10,880 nt of DNA from an uncultured Sutterella sp. (GTDB lineage Bacteria; Pseudomonadota; Gammaproteobacteria; Burkholderiales; Burkholderiaceae_F). The position numbers were made by a program, and so were the translations under genes. The notes beneath the pieces were generated by a model. It was not told the origin of the DNA. It did no database searches and was given only the letters and a program-made list of their open reading frames with translations. The DNA lies in contig CAAECY010000121.1 of NCBI GenBank assembly GCA_900754475.1, positions 1-10,880 on the forward strand. The letters are read 5' to 3'. Below, in pieces: positions 1 to 8,173 of this stretch. The first letter of the stretch is position 1. Every line of letters starts with the position of its first letter.

Positions 1-1561
1 CGCCCGCCGCTTCTTCGACCTTCTTCTGCGCTTCGGCGTCGTCCTTGGCGAGGTCCCCGAGTTCGAGGTCCGAGGCGGTGACCGAGACGAAGGCCTTCCC
101 TTCGAATTCGGGCATGCCCGACATCATCCACTCGTCGATGCGTTCCCAAAGGAGGAGCACTTCGATCCCCTTCTTGCGGAAGGTTTCGAGGTAGGGCGAG
201 GAAAGGGCGGCTTCGTAGCTCCCCGCGACGAGGTAGTAGATCTTCGTCTGTTCCTTCGGGGCGCGCGCGACGTAGTCGGCAAGCGACACCGTGGCGGAGC
301 GCGCTTCCGTTTCCGCGTCCTTCGTCGACGCGAAGCGCAGGAGCTTCATGACGGCCTCGCGGTTCGCGGGATCTTCGACGACGCCTTCCTTCAGGCACTT
401 CCCGAATTCGCTCCAGAAGGCGGCGTACTTCTCATTGTCACCGGCGAGCTTTTCAAGCATCCCGAGCGCGCGCTTCGTGACGGCCTTCTTCAATTTGTGC
501 GTCACGGTGCTCTCCTGCAGGAGTTCGCGCGAGACGTTGAGCGGCAGATCGTTCGTGTCGATCAAGCCGCGAATGAAGCGGAGGTAATGCGGGAGGAACG
601 CTTCCGCCTTATCGAGAATGAAGACGCGCTGCACGTAGAGCTTCAACCCGTGCCCTTCGCGCCCGTCGTAGAGGTTCCACGGGGCGGTCGCCGGGCAGTA
701 GAGAAGCGACGTGTATTCCATTTCGCCCTCGACGCGGTTGTGCGCCCAGCAGAGCGGATCGGCGTATTCGCCCGTCAGGTGCTTGTAGAAGGCCTTGTAG
801 TCTTCATCCTTCACTTCGCGGGGATTCATGGTCCAGAGGGCCTTCGCGTCGTTCACCTGGACCCACTCGTAGTGCGCGGGTTCGACGACGTTTTCGTCCT
901 TCTCGTCGGTCTTCGCGGGGGACGTTTCCTTCCAGAGCGAAACGGGCGTGGCGATATGGTCGGAGTAGGTGCGGATGATCTCTTCGAGCTCCCAGTCTTC
1001 GAGGTACTTCGAGGCTTCGGGCTTGAGATGCAAGATCACGTCGGTCCCGCGCGAGGCGCGGGTCGTCAATTCGGACGTGTACGTGCCTTCGCCCGTCGAC
1101 TCCCAACGGACGGCTTCGTTTTCGGGGGCCGTCGCCGAGCGCGACACCACCGTCACGCGGTCCGCCACAATGAAGGCGGAGTAGAAACCGACGCCGAACT
1201 GGCCGATCAACTGCGAATCCTTCGCTTCGTCGCCCGAGAGGTTCGCGAGGAACGCTTCCGTGCCCGACTTCGCGATCGTGCCGAGGTGTTCGTTCGCTTC
1301 GGCTTCCGTCATGCCGATGCCGTTGTCGGTGATCGTGAGCGTACCCGCTTCACGGTCCGCGCGCACGCGAATCGAGAAGACGGGATCGTCCTTCACGAGT
1401 TCGGGCTTCGTGATGGAGAGAAAGCGGAGCTTATCGATCGCGTCCGACGCGTTCGAGACGAGCTCGCGCAGGAACACGTCGGAATTCGAATAGAGCGACT
1501 TCGCGAGAAGGCGAAGGAGCTTGGAAACTTCGGTCTGGAAACCGTGGACTTGAGCGGCCAT
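1..1561 (-). CDS. htpG: Molecular chaperone HtpG (bacterial Hsp90), C-terminus beyond the window
   Basis: ATP-dependent cytosolic chaperone of the Hsp90 family, which acts as a dimer on late folding intermediates and on proteins damaged by heat. About 520 codons are present; E. coli HtpG has 624, so roughly the last 100 residues, including most of the dimerisation domain, lie beyond position 1. The GHKL ATPase domain is intact: ELVSNASDA at residues 33-41 (Glu33 and Asn37 correspond to the catalytic Glu and the Mg/ATP-binding Asn), DNGIGM at 79-84, GTIAKSGT at 94-101 and GQFGVGFYS at 120-128. Recognisable middle-domain blocks follow: NRVEGEMEYTSLLYCP, GLKLYVQRVFI, LRFIRGLIDTNDLPLNVSREL and KGIEVLLLWERIDEWMM. 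The start is supported by GAGGG eight bases upstream of the ATG. A heat-shock promoter lies about 100 bases upstream, so the gene is probably monocistronic at its 5' end. No frameshift was seen. Confidence 0.97.
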   Translation of the reverse strand, partial: MAAQVHGFQTEVSKLLRLLAKSLYSNSDVFLRELVSNASDAIDKLRFLSITKPELVKDDPVFSIRVRADREAGTLTITDNGIGMTEAEANEHLGTIAKSGTEAFLANLSGDEAKDSQLIGQFGVGFYSAFIVADRVTVVSRSATAPENEAVRWESTGEGTYTSELTTRASRGTDVILHLKPEASKYLEDWELEEIIRTYSDHIATPVSLWKETSPAKTDEKDENVVEPAHYEWVQVNDAKALWTMNPREVKDEDYKAFYKHLTGEYADPLCWAHNRVEGEMEYTSLLYCPATAPWNLYDGREGHGLKLYVQRVFILDKAEAFLPHYLRFIRGLIDTNDLPLNVSRELLQESTVTHKLKKAVTKRALGMLEKLAGDNEKYAAFWSEFGKCLKEGVVEDPANREAVMKLLRFASTKDAETEARSATVSLADYVARAPKEQTKIYYLVAGSYEAALSSPYLETFRKKGIEVLLLWERIDEWMMSGMPEFEGKAFVSVTASDLELGDLAKDDAEAQKKVEEAAG

Positions 1562-1570
1562 TTGTATATT

Positions 1571-1575
1571 CCCTC
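1571..1575 (-). promoter_or_regulatory. Shine-Dalgarno site of htpG
   Basis: On the minus strand the bases read TGAGGGAATATACAA before the ATG. GAGGG is the purine-rich core and lies about nine bases from the start, which fixes the htpG start at 1561. Confidence 0.7.
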
Positions 1576-1662
1576 ACAAAAATTCGGATTCCGGCCCGAA
1601 GCGAAGTCAAGCGACTCAATGCGAGACACGAGGCCCCGGGCGGATCCCGTTCGATAGGGCTT

Positions 1663-1690
1663 ATGTGGGGACGAACCCTGGATTTTCAAG
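1663..1690 (-). promoter_or_regulatory. RpoH (sigma-32) heat-shock promoter of htpG
   Basis: The minus strand carries CTTGAAA (1690-1684), a 13-base spacer, then CCCCACAT (1670-1663). The sigma-32 consensus is CTTGAAA, 11-16 bases, CCCCATnT, so the -35 box is perfect and the -10 box differs by about one inserted or changed base. Transcription would begin near 1655, leaving a leader of about 95 bases before htpG. Control of htpG by RpoH is well established in proteobacteria. No clear sigma-70 promoter was seen in the same stretch. Confidence 0.85.
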
Positions 1691-1723
1691 GGGAAGAGGG
1701 CGCGTGGCGCCCGAAAACGACAA

Positions 1724-1742
1724 CGGACGCCTTCGGCGTCCG
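1724..1742 (-). terminator. Hairpin, probable terminator of the SNF2/AT-hook operon
   Basis: A perfect inverted repeat with arms CGGACGCC and GGCGTCCG (8 bp) and a three-base loop. On the minus strand it is followed by TTGTCGTTTTC, a broken T-rich tract; on the plus strand no T tract follows. It lies about 70 bases past the stop of the AT-hook gene and 34 bases before the htpG promoter, so it would insulate htpG from read-through. The imperfect T tract keeps confidence moderate. Confidence 0.55.
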
Positions 1743-1772
1743 CTCTCGTAGGAAAATGCCACCCGAAGGTCA

Positions 1773-1800
1773 CCCGACCGAGCCTTTCGGACCGGTCGGG
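1773..1800 (-). terminator. Second hairpin just after the AT-hook gene
   Basis: Arms CCCGACCG (1773-1780) and CGGTCGGG (1793-1800) form an 8 bp GC-rich stem with a 12-base loop, starting 13 bases past the stop codon at 1813. There is no T run directly after it on the minus strand, though CATTTTCC follows about 15 bases later. It could be a 3'-end stabilising stem or the first of two tandem terminators. Confidence 0.4.
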
Positions 1801-1812
1801 CGGGGTGGGCGA

Positions 1813-3843
1813 TCACGACGTTTTCTTCTTCGTCGTTTTCGTAGTTGTCGTCTTGCGAGTCCGCGTCGTCTTCGTCGTCGCAGTCGTCTTCGTCGTTGCA
1901 GCCTTGGGCGTTGCGGCCGTCTTCGGCGCCATCGCCGCCGCTTCGCTCAACGTGCTCGTCGGCTTCTTGCGAGGCTTCACGCCCGCGAAGGTCGTCATCG
2001 AGACGTTCCCTTCGACGGTCGTCACCGTACGGCGCGCGCGGAAGGCGTCCTCGGGGGCGGGCCCGAGCCAGCCCGGGGGCTGTGCCTCGGCGTTCATGGC
2101 GTTACGCACCACCTCGGGAACGTCGTACTCGGCGTCGCCGAAATCGGAGTCGTCCGAGTAGGCGGAGTGCCGCACGACGGGCTTCGTTTCAGCCTTGGGT
2201 TCGGGCTTCGGTTCGTGCTTGGTCGAAGGCTTCGCGGGCGATTCCGTTTCGGGCGGAGCCATCCACGTGGGGGCGCTTGCAACCGAGAGGTCCGCGGGAT
2301 CGACGGAGGGCGAGACACCCGGTGCCTTCAGGGTTTCGGGCGTGATCGACGAGGGCTTTTCAACCCGCGTCGAGCCGAAGGGGCCGTCGTCGTGGTCGGC
2401 AACGGGACTCGGCCGGTTCCCCTCGGACATCCGACTCATCATTTCCGCGCGCGACGGACGTCCGCGACGGCGCTTCGGGGGCTCTTCCGCAGCGGGTGCG
2501 GGTGCGGGTGCCGGTGCGGGCGCGGGGGCGACCGCCGTTTCGGGCAAGGGGTTCTTGCGCGGACGGCCGCGCTTCCTCGGAGCCGGAGCGGCCGCGGGAG
2601 CCGTCGCGGAAGTCGCAGAAGGCGTGCCGCGGTGGGACCAGAAGCCCAGTCGGTCGCTTTGCGAGACGGTCGCCTTGACGGGTTCTTCCTTGGGTTCCTC
2701 TTTCTTGGGAGCCAACGCCGCGACGTCCGCGAAAAGATCCGCCCCGACCCCCGCCTTGTCGCGCCCGTAGGCTTCCGCGCGCTCGCGGCGGTGCATCTCG
2801 GGGAGGAGTTCGGGGAGCCGCAGGAAGTCCTCCCGGTAGGGCGGGAGGAACTTCCAGAATTCGCGACTTGAAAGCGACGGCAGGACGGCCGCCGCCGTCT
2901 CGGCGATGTTGCGAAGGGTGGAGCTTCCGATGTCCGAAACCAGTTCGTCGCGCTCGAACGCTTCCACCCAGAAGGCTTCGCGCTCGTCGACCGGAATCGG
3001 CGGGGGCTCAAGCTTCATGGCTTCGCCCTCGGCATTCCTGAAGGCCACCTCGTTGAAGTAGGGCGCGAGCTCCCGACGGAAGTAGTCGAAGAGCGACTCC
3101 GACTCCGGAGGGGTCGGCAGCGCGCGTTCCGTAAAGCCGTGGATCGCGGAGCCGTCCGTCCAGTAGATCCCTTCGCCCGCGGCGGTGACCCCGGAAATGA
3201 TGAAGGCGTTCTGAGGGACGCGGCGCCATTCGGCGACGGGGATCCCGTCGACGTAGAGGCGCGTTCCGAAGGGAAGCGGGTTTTCGGAGAGCTTTTTCGA
3301 CCGACCGCGCGGGCGGAGTTCGAAGAAGAACGAAAAGCGGCTCGAGCCCGTCACGAATCGGGCGGCGATGTCGGAATTCCCGAAGGCGAGAAGCCCAAGC
3401 GAAAAGAGTCGCAGGTTGAGTTCCTGGTTGTCGGTCAAAGCACGCCACTCGCAGAGCGTGAGTTCGGACGCGAAGGCGTAGCCGAAATTCGGGCGCGATG
3501 CGGCGAGTACTCCGGGCTTCCCGGCTTTCGAGAGCTGATGCTCGAACTCGAACACGGTCATCCAGGGGCCGACGAGTTCGCCTTCGGGCGTCTCGAAAAC
3601 CGCACGGTCGCGGCGGTCCTCGTCGCAGGCGGCCATATTGACGACCGCCACGCGCCTCTCGAAGTTACCGCGCAACATCAGGGAAAGAATCCCGTAGCTG
3701 AGACCGCGAAAGACCATGCCCACGAGGCGCCGTGCGGCGGCACGCGTGCGCGGGTCCGTAACGGGATCGGGAAAACGGGCGCCTTCGGGAAGTTCGCGTC
3801 GTCCGATGGCGTCGGTTCGGGCAAGAGGAGAATCGATGAACAT
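1813..3843 (-). CDS. AT-hook protein with H1-like basic tail, partner of the SNF2 ATPase
   Basis: A 676-residue protein of unknown function that probably binds DNA. Residues 1-370 look folded and match no family I recognise; this part has hydrophobic stretches around 41-56 and 145-155 and aromatic-rich segments, but no signal peptide. From about 370 onward it is disordered. There are two AT-hooks: RKRGRPRKN at 423-431 and KRRRGRPSR at 457-465, each with the GRP core that enters the minor groove of AT-rich DNA. They are separated by an Ala-Pro repeat (438-451). A Lys/Pro/Glu-rich stretch (537-555) and an acidic patch (SDDSDFGDAEYD, 563-574) follow, and the last 40 residues are almost only Lys, Thr, Ala and Arg, like bacterial histone H1-like proteins. 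The ATG lies eight bases after the SNF2 stop with no good Shine-Dalgarno, which suggests coupled translation. A nucleoid or DNA-targeting role is inferred from the motifs and the neighbour. The C-terminal third is low-complexity, so only the N-terminal part is useful for homology search. Confidence 0.85.
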   Translation of the reverse strand: MFIDSPLARTDAIGRRELPEGARFPDPVTDPRTRAAARRLVGMVFRGLSYGILSLMLRGNFERRVAVVNMAACDEDRRDRAVFETPEGELVGPWMTVFEFEHQLSKAGKPGVLAASRPNFGYAFASELTLCEWRALTDNQELNLRLFSLGLLAFGNSDIAARFVTGSSRFSFFFELRPRGRSKKLSENPLPFGTRLYVDGIPVAEWRRVPQNAFIISGVTAAGEGIYWTDGSAIHGFTERALPTPPESESLFDYFRRELAPYFNEVAFRNAEGEAMKLEPPPIPVDEREAFWVEAFERDELVSDIGSSTLRNIAETAAAVLPSLSSREFWKFLPPYREDFLRLPELLPEMHRRERAEAYGRDKAGVGADLFADVAALAPKKEEPKEEPVKATVSQSDRLGFWSHRGTPSATSATAPAAAPAPRKRGRPRKNPLPETAVAPAPAPAPAPAPAAEEPPKRRRGRPSRAEMMSRMSEGNRPSPVADHDDGPFGSTRVEKPSSITPETLKAPGVSPSVDPADLSVASAPTWMAPPETESPAKPSTKHEPKPEPKAETKPVVRHSAYSDDSDFGDAEYDVPEVVRNAMNAEAQPPGWLGPAPEDAFRARRTVTTVEGNVSMTTFAGVKPRKKPTSTLSEAAAMAPKTAATPKAATTKTTATTKTTRTRKTTTTKTTKKKTS

Positions 3844-3851
3844 GGTCGTAC

Positions 3852-6800
3852 TCAGAAGGTTTCCGAAAGGCTGAGGAAGTCGCGCAGGCTCTCTTCGGGG
3901 AGGTCCCCGATCCAGGTTTCGCCCGCGGAGACCGCAAGGTCCGCCAGCTCGCGCTTTTCAACGAGCATGCGGTTGATCTTTTCTTCAAAGGTCCCCGCCG
4001 TGACGAAGCGATAGACGAGCACGTCGCGACGCTGCCCGATACGGTAGGCGCGGTCGGTCGCCTGCTGCTCGACGGCCGGATTCCACCAGAGGTCGTAGTG
4101 AATGACGGCGGAGGCCGCGGTGAGGTTCAACCCCGTGCCGCCCGCCTTCAGGGAAACGATGATGACGCGGGCGGACCGGTCCGTCTGGAAGCGGTCCACC
4201 ATCGCCTGACGGCCCGTGCGCGACACACCCCCGTGGAGGAAGTCGGGACGCATCCCGGTTTCCCGCTCGATCCAGTGCTGAAGAAGCTCGCCCATGCGGC
4301 GGAACTGCGTGAAGACGATCACCTTGCGCTCCGCGTCGTGCAGACGCCCGAGAAGCTCGATGAGCGTTTCCGCCTTCCCCGAGTCGGGCGCATCGGGCGC
4401 GGCTGCGTGGAAGCCCCCTTCGCCCTCGACCCAGTCGTGCTGAGAGGGCGAATTGCAAATGGCCTTGAGTTCGCCGATCAGGCGCAGCACCTCACCGCGG
4501 CGCTTCATGCGGAGGTCCCCGGAATTGATCGCAAGGCCCTTATCAAACTTCTTCCCGATCGCCGCATCCTGGAGTTCGTGCAGACGCGCAAACGACGCGT
4601 CGACCGCGTTCTTGTAGAGCTCCGCCTGACGCTTCGTGAGCGTCGTGAAGGTGTCGATCGTGGTGCGCTCCGGAAGGTCCGAAATGACGTTCTTGTCTTC
4701 CTTCGAGCGGCGGATCATGAAGGGGCTCGTGAGCTTTTTGAAGCGCTCCAAGACTTCCGGATCGTGGTCGATCTCGACGGGCTTCGCGATACGGCGCTGG
4801 AAGTCCGCGGCCGACCCCAAAAGCTTCGGCTGCACGATTTCGAAGATCGACCAGTATTCCAAGAGCCGGTTTTCCACGGGCGTTCCCGTCATCGCGATCA
4901 CGTGGTCCGCACGGATCGCGCGCACGGCACGCGCCTGCTGCGAGGTGTAGTTTTTGACCGCCTGCGCTTCGTCGATGACGAGCACGCGGAAGGGATCCTT
5001 CGAAAGAAGTTCGACTTCGCTGCGCAGAGTCCCGTAGGTCGTGAGGATGATGTCGGGCGCGTTTTCGCCAGAGCGCACGAGCTCGCGCGCGACGCCGTGG
5101 TAGAGACGGGTCGTCAATTCCGGCGCAAACCGCGCCACTTCGCGCGACCAGTTGGTGAGCAGCGACATCGGAGCGACCACAAGCGCCTGGGCGCCCTCGG
5201 GGCCGTTGAGGCGCCCCTCTTGTTTGAGGGCAGCGAGGGCCGTAATCACCTGCAAGGTTTTCCCGAGACCCATGTCGTCGGCAATGAGCGAGCCCATGCC
5301 GAGGTCGATGTTCTTCATGAGCCAGGAGAAGCCGCGCACCTGGTAGGGACGAAGCGTCGCACGCACGGTCGACGGGACCGAACGGTCGCGCGCGTCGAGC
5401 ATCCCGCTCTTGATGCGTTCGACAACGTCCGACACGTTCACTTCGGCCCCGTCCAAGGAGCCCATGAGGACCGCACGGAACTTTTCGAAGTAGTCGGGCT
5501 TCTTCGCCTTTTTGAGAGACGTCAAAAGCTCGTCGACCATCGCGGGGTCGAGATAGACGAAGGACCCGTTCAAGGGAACGATCTTCCCCTTGTGCTTTGC
5601 GAGCGCGACGAATTCGTCGGCGTCGATCGTTTGGTTGCCGATCGCGACGCGCCAGTCGAAGTCGTAGAGCACGTCCTGCGTGAGGTAGCTCTTCGCGTTG
5701 GCAGGCATCTTGCTGGTGCCGATGCGAGCAACGAGACGGGGCTTTACCATGCTCCTCAGTTCCGCGGGCATCGCCGTGCGAACGCCGAAGTGGCGCAGAA
5801 GGGCCGCGGTTTTGAAAAGGAAGTCCGCCGTTTCTTCGGTCGTGAGCGACGTGGGTTCTTCGGGGTGCCGTGCGAGGTCGTTCAACTGCGGGCAGAGGCG
5901 CCGCACGATTTCCAGCGCCTGAAGGGCCGGGTACTTGTACTTCGACCAGCGCTCGTCGGAGAGAAGCTCGGGCAACGTGACGGGTTCGACCGCATTCTGT
6001 CCCGCTCCATGAGAAGGCGAATGCGAACCGAAAGAACCATTCGCGCTTTTGGGCGCGATCCCGAAGGTAAGCCCAAAGCCCACCGCTTCGCCGTCCACCG
6101 CGCTCAGGGCGGTGAGCATCACGACCGGGCGGAAGTCGAAGAGGTCCGCCGCAATCATCGGGAGGAACCCGCGGAAGACGAACCGTGCGCAATCGGGCGA
6201 GAGCATCCCGTCCAGGCGCGAGACATCGTGCCCCAAGGCGAGGTGCTCCATGAGGCCCGAGCGCGAGGAGAGGCTTTCATGATTGGTAAAGCGGAAAAAC
6301 GCCGTCGACGCAAAAGCGAGGGCCGCAATCGTCGTACGACGCGCGAATTCGAAGCGCGCGTCAAGACGCGAGGCGGGGAGTTGCTGCAATGCGCGCGGCA
6401 GGAACCGACGGAACCCGTTGAAGGGCTCCAGAATCTTTTCGGCGACGGGCTCGATCGCGGCCGACAAGAGGGTCACGACACGTGCGACCTCCGGATCGTT
6501 CACGATCGGGAACATCAAGACGCGCGTCATCGCCCAGTCGAGAGAATCGGGGAGGAAGGGCTTCGGAATGGTGAGGCCCGACGTGACAAGGTTCGCCGCC
6601 GCGACCGCAATCTGACGCCACGCTTCGTGCACGGGGTCGAGCTCGTGGGCTTCGAGGTCCGTGAAGAGAAGGAGGGCCCCCAGGTACCGGTCGAACGACA
6701 CGGGCTTTCGGAGCGCCTCGATCTCCCGGGCGGAGAGGAGGTGCTCCTCTCTCTCGTGTTCGGCTTCGCGCAGTTTCGTTTGTTTCGACTCGTAGTCGGA

Positions 6801-8093
6801 CGTGAGCATGACGTCGCCCGAGGCGTGCTCGTCGGACGCAACGTCCCCGGTGTCGACGCCCTTCACGACGACTCGAAGGCCCGTGCCTTCGGCCGAAAGC
6901 TCGACGCCGAGCTTCAAGCCGCGCACGCCCGGTCGCCACCGACCGAGACGCATCGCAAGAATCTGCGCGGCAGGGGCGTGGAGGTCCAAGGGCATTTCCT
7001 CGGGTTCCTCTTCTTTGACGCCCCCCGCCACATCCGCCATGTAGTCGGGAATCTCGGTTTCCCACATCTTGGCGAAAAGCAACTGATCCTCGGCTTCGGC
7101 TTCCGTCATCTCGTAGGCGCCCTTGCCGGGTTTCACCTCGGGACCGTCGGGGAAGCGCTTGAAGAAGTCGTATTCGTAGGCGCGGCTCTCGTCGCGAAAG
7201 CGCTTGATGTAGGCTTGGACGATCGCGCGTGCCGCTTCGCTCTTGGGCGTACCGTCGGGGTTCGGCGGAAGTTCGTCGGGAACGTTGATCCGACCCGTCA
7301 TGAAAACCCGGTGGTCCTTCCACCATTTCGTGCTCTTCGTGCGGCAACGCTTCATCCAGTCGCCGAACGTCACCGTGCGGGTGAGCTGCTGCGTGAGATA
7401 GGCTTCCGGAACCACCTCGGATTCGCCGAGCAGCGCATAGGGGATCGAACGCAGAATCTCTTCGGGCGTGCGACCTGCGCGCACCTCGGGCGTCGCTTCG
7501 GGCACGAGCCCCTCGAGCGCCGTGATGTGGTCCGAAAAGCGGGGGATGCGAAGGTTCGCAAGCTCCCGCGGCTCGATCCCGCGATCACGCAGTTCGGCAA
7601 TGAGGTCGATCCCGTTCCATTCGAAAAGCGCAAAGGGATCGCGCGCGATGCGCTCCGCCATCCACTGAACGGCCGCAAGCGAATGCGTGCACGGTCCCCA
7701 GTAACCCGTCGGACAGTCGCACCCGTAGGAAAAATCGTCGGGAGAACTCGGAACGAGCGAGATGTCGTACTGCTCCAGGAGTTTGTCCACCTCGGCAGGC
7801 AACTCCCCGCAAAGGATCGAGGCTACGAGGTCGGACCTTGCCGCCAGATCCTCCAGGAACCAATTCCAGGTCTTCTCGGAGGTATCGATTTGCGAGCGGA
7901 TCCACCCGTCGTAGCAGGAGCCGCGGGGCTTCGAAAAGCTGAAGCGAATCCCTTCGTCGGTGAGTTGCGCGCGGTAGCCGGGCTTTTTCACCTGGTTCGC
8001 CGCGCGCTTGAGCGCTTTTTCGTCGGTGAACCGTTCGAAAGCGGTGAGCCACGCCGCGCTCCAGTACGCATTGCCGTCGAGTTGCTTGGTCAT
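3852..8093 (-). CDS. SWIM zinc-finger SNF2-family DNA-dependent ATPase/helicase
   Basis: A 1413-residue SWI2/SNF2 ATPase, a double-stranded-DNA translocase. N-terminal SWIM zinc finger: C125-x-C127-x7-C135-x-H137. Residues about 150-700 are a poorly conserved region. Residues about 785-860 fit the bacterial SNF2-associated domain (DUF3670 type; DFDWRVAIGN...DEFVALAKHKGKIVPLNGSFVYLDP). The two RecA-like lobes span about 905-1400: motif I DDMGLGKT (939-946), motif II DEAQ (1041-1044), motif III MTGTPVENR (1068-1076), motif IV VIVFTQF (1258-1264), motif V SLKAGGTGLNL (1314-1324) and motif VI QATDRAYRIGQ (1344-1354). All catalytic residues look intact. A Ser/Gly/His-rich insert sits at 682-700. 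No clear Shine-Dalgarno precedes the ATG; the alignment of the N-terminus with the SWIM domain still makes it reasonable. It is first in an operon with the AT-hook gene. Roles proposed for relatives include transcription or repair remodelling and, for some SNF2 proteins, phage defence; no methylase, nuclease or other defence partner is present here. Confidence 0.95.
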   Translation of the reverse strand: MTKQLDGNAYWSAAWLTAFERFTDEKALKRAANQVKKPGYRAQLTDEGIRFSFSKPRGSCYDGWIRSQIDTSEKTWNWFLEDLAARSDLVASILCGELPAEVDKLLEQYDISLVPSSPDDFSYGCDCPTGYWGPCTHSLAAVQWMAERIARDPFALFEWNGIDLIAELRDRGIEPRELANLRIPRFSDHITALEGLVPEATPEVRAGRTPEEILRSIPYALLGESEVVPEAYLTQQLTRTVTFGDWMKRCRTKSTKWWKDHRVFMTGRINVPDELPPNPDGTPKSEAARAIVQAYIKRFRDESRAYEYDFFKRFPDGPEVKPGKGAYEMTEAEAEDQLLFAKMWETEIPDYMADVAGGVKEEEPEEMPLDLHAPAAQILAMRLGRWRPGVRGLKLGVELSAEGTGLRVVVKGVDTGDVASDEHASGDVMLTSDYESKQTKLREAEHEREEHLLSAREIEALRKPVSFDRYLGALLLFTDLEAHELDPVHEAWRQIAVAAANLVTSGLTIPKPFLPDSLDWAMTRVLMFPIVNDPEVARVVTLLSAAIEPVAEKILEPFNGFRRFLPRALQQLPASRLDARFEFARRTTIAALAFASTAFFRFTNHESLSSRSGLMEHLALGHDVSRLDGMLSPDCARFVFRGFLPMIAADLFDFRPVVMLTALSAVDGEAVGFGLTFGIAPKSANGSFGSHSPSHGAGQNAVEPVTLPELLSDERWSKYKYPALQALEIVRRLCPQLNDLARHPEEPTSLTTEETADFLFKTAALLRHFGVRTAMPAELRSMVKPRLVARIGTSKMPANAKSYLTQDVLYDFDWRVAIGNQTIDADEFVALAKHKGKIVPLNGSFVYLDPAMVDELLTSLKKAKKPDYFEKFRAVLMGSLDGAEVNVSDVVERIKSGMLDARDRSVPSTVRATLRPYQVRGFSWLMKNIDLGMGSLIADDMGLGKTLQVITALAALKQEGRLNGPEGAQALVVAPMSLLTNWSREVARFAPELTTRLYHGVARELVRSGENAPDIILTTYGTLRSEVELLSKDPFRVLVIDEAQAVKNYTSQQARAVRAIRADHVIAMTGTPVENRLLEYWSIFEIVQPKLLGSAADFQRRIAKPVEIDHDPEVLERFKKLTSPFMIRRSKEDKNVISDLPERTTIDTFTTLTKRQAELYKNAVDASFARLHELQDAAIGKKFDKGLAINSGDLRMKRRGEVLRLIGELKAICNSPSQHDWVEGEGGFHAAAPDAPDSGKAETLIELLGRLHDAERKVIVFTQFRRMGELLQHWIERETGMRPDFLHGGVSRTGRQAMVDRFQTDRSARVIIVSLKAGGTGLNLTAASAVIHYDLWWNPAVEQQATDRAYRIGQRRDVLVYRFVTAGTFEEKINRMLVEKRELADLAVSAGETWIGDLPEESLRDFLSLSETF

Positions 8094-8113
8094 GGGGAAT
8101 TTCGATGGAATGA

Positions 8114-8123
8114 GTTTGCAAAC
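8114..8123. promoter_or_regulatory. Short perfect palindrome upstream of the SNF2 gene
   Basis: GTTTGCAAAC is a perfect 10-base palindrome 20 bases before the SNF2 start codon. On the minus strand, possible -10 elements TAGTAT and TATGAT lie just upstream of it in an overlapping run, with a weak TTGTGC 19 bases before TAGTAT. If that promoter is real, the palindrome would sit at or just after the transcription start, a usual place for a repressor operator. It could also be chance. Confidence 0.25.
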
Positions 8124-8173
8124 GCATCATCATACTATGCCGTGGGACGAAACCGAGCACAATTGCGAAAAAA

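Noticed and set aside
497..1657. A 386-codon plus-strand open frame antisense to htpG
   Set aside because: It mirrors the htpG coding frame; the minus-strand translation is unmistakable Hsp90.
1663..2871. A 402-codon plus-strand open frame antisense to the AT-hook gene
   Set aside because: It is Arg/Gly-rich from GC skew, and the minus-strand frame has real AT-hooks and runs the full length.
3852..8093. SNF2 gene as part of a DISARM-type or other known phage-defence system
   Set aside because: No DNA methylase, DUF1998 protein, phospholipase-D nuclease or other known partner is next to it; the flanking genes are a chaperone and a metabolic enzyme.
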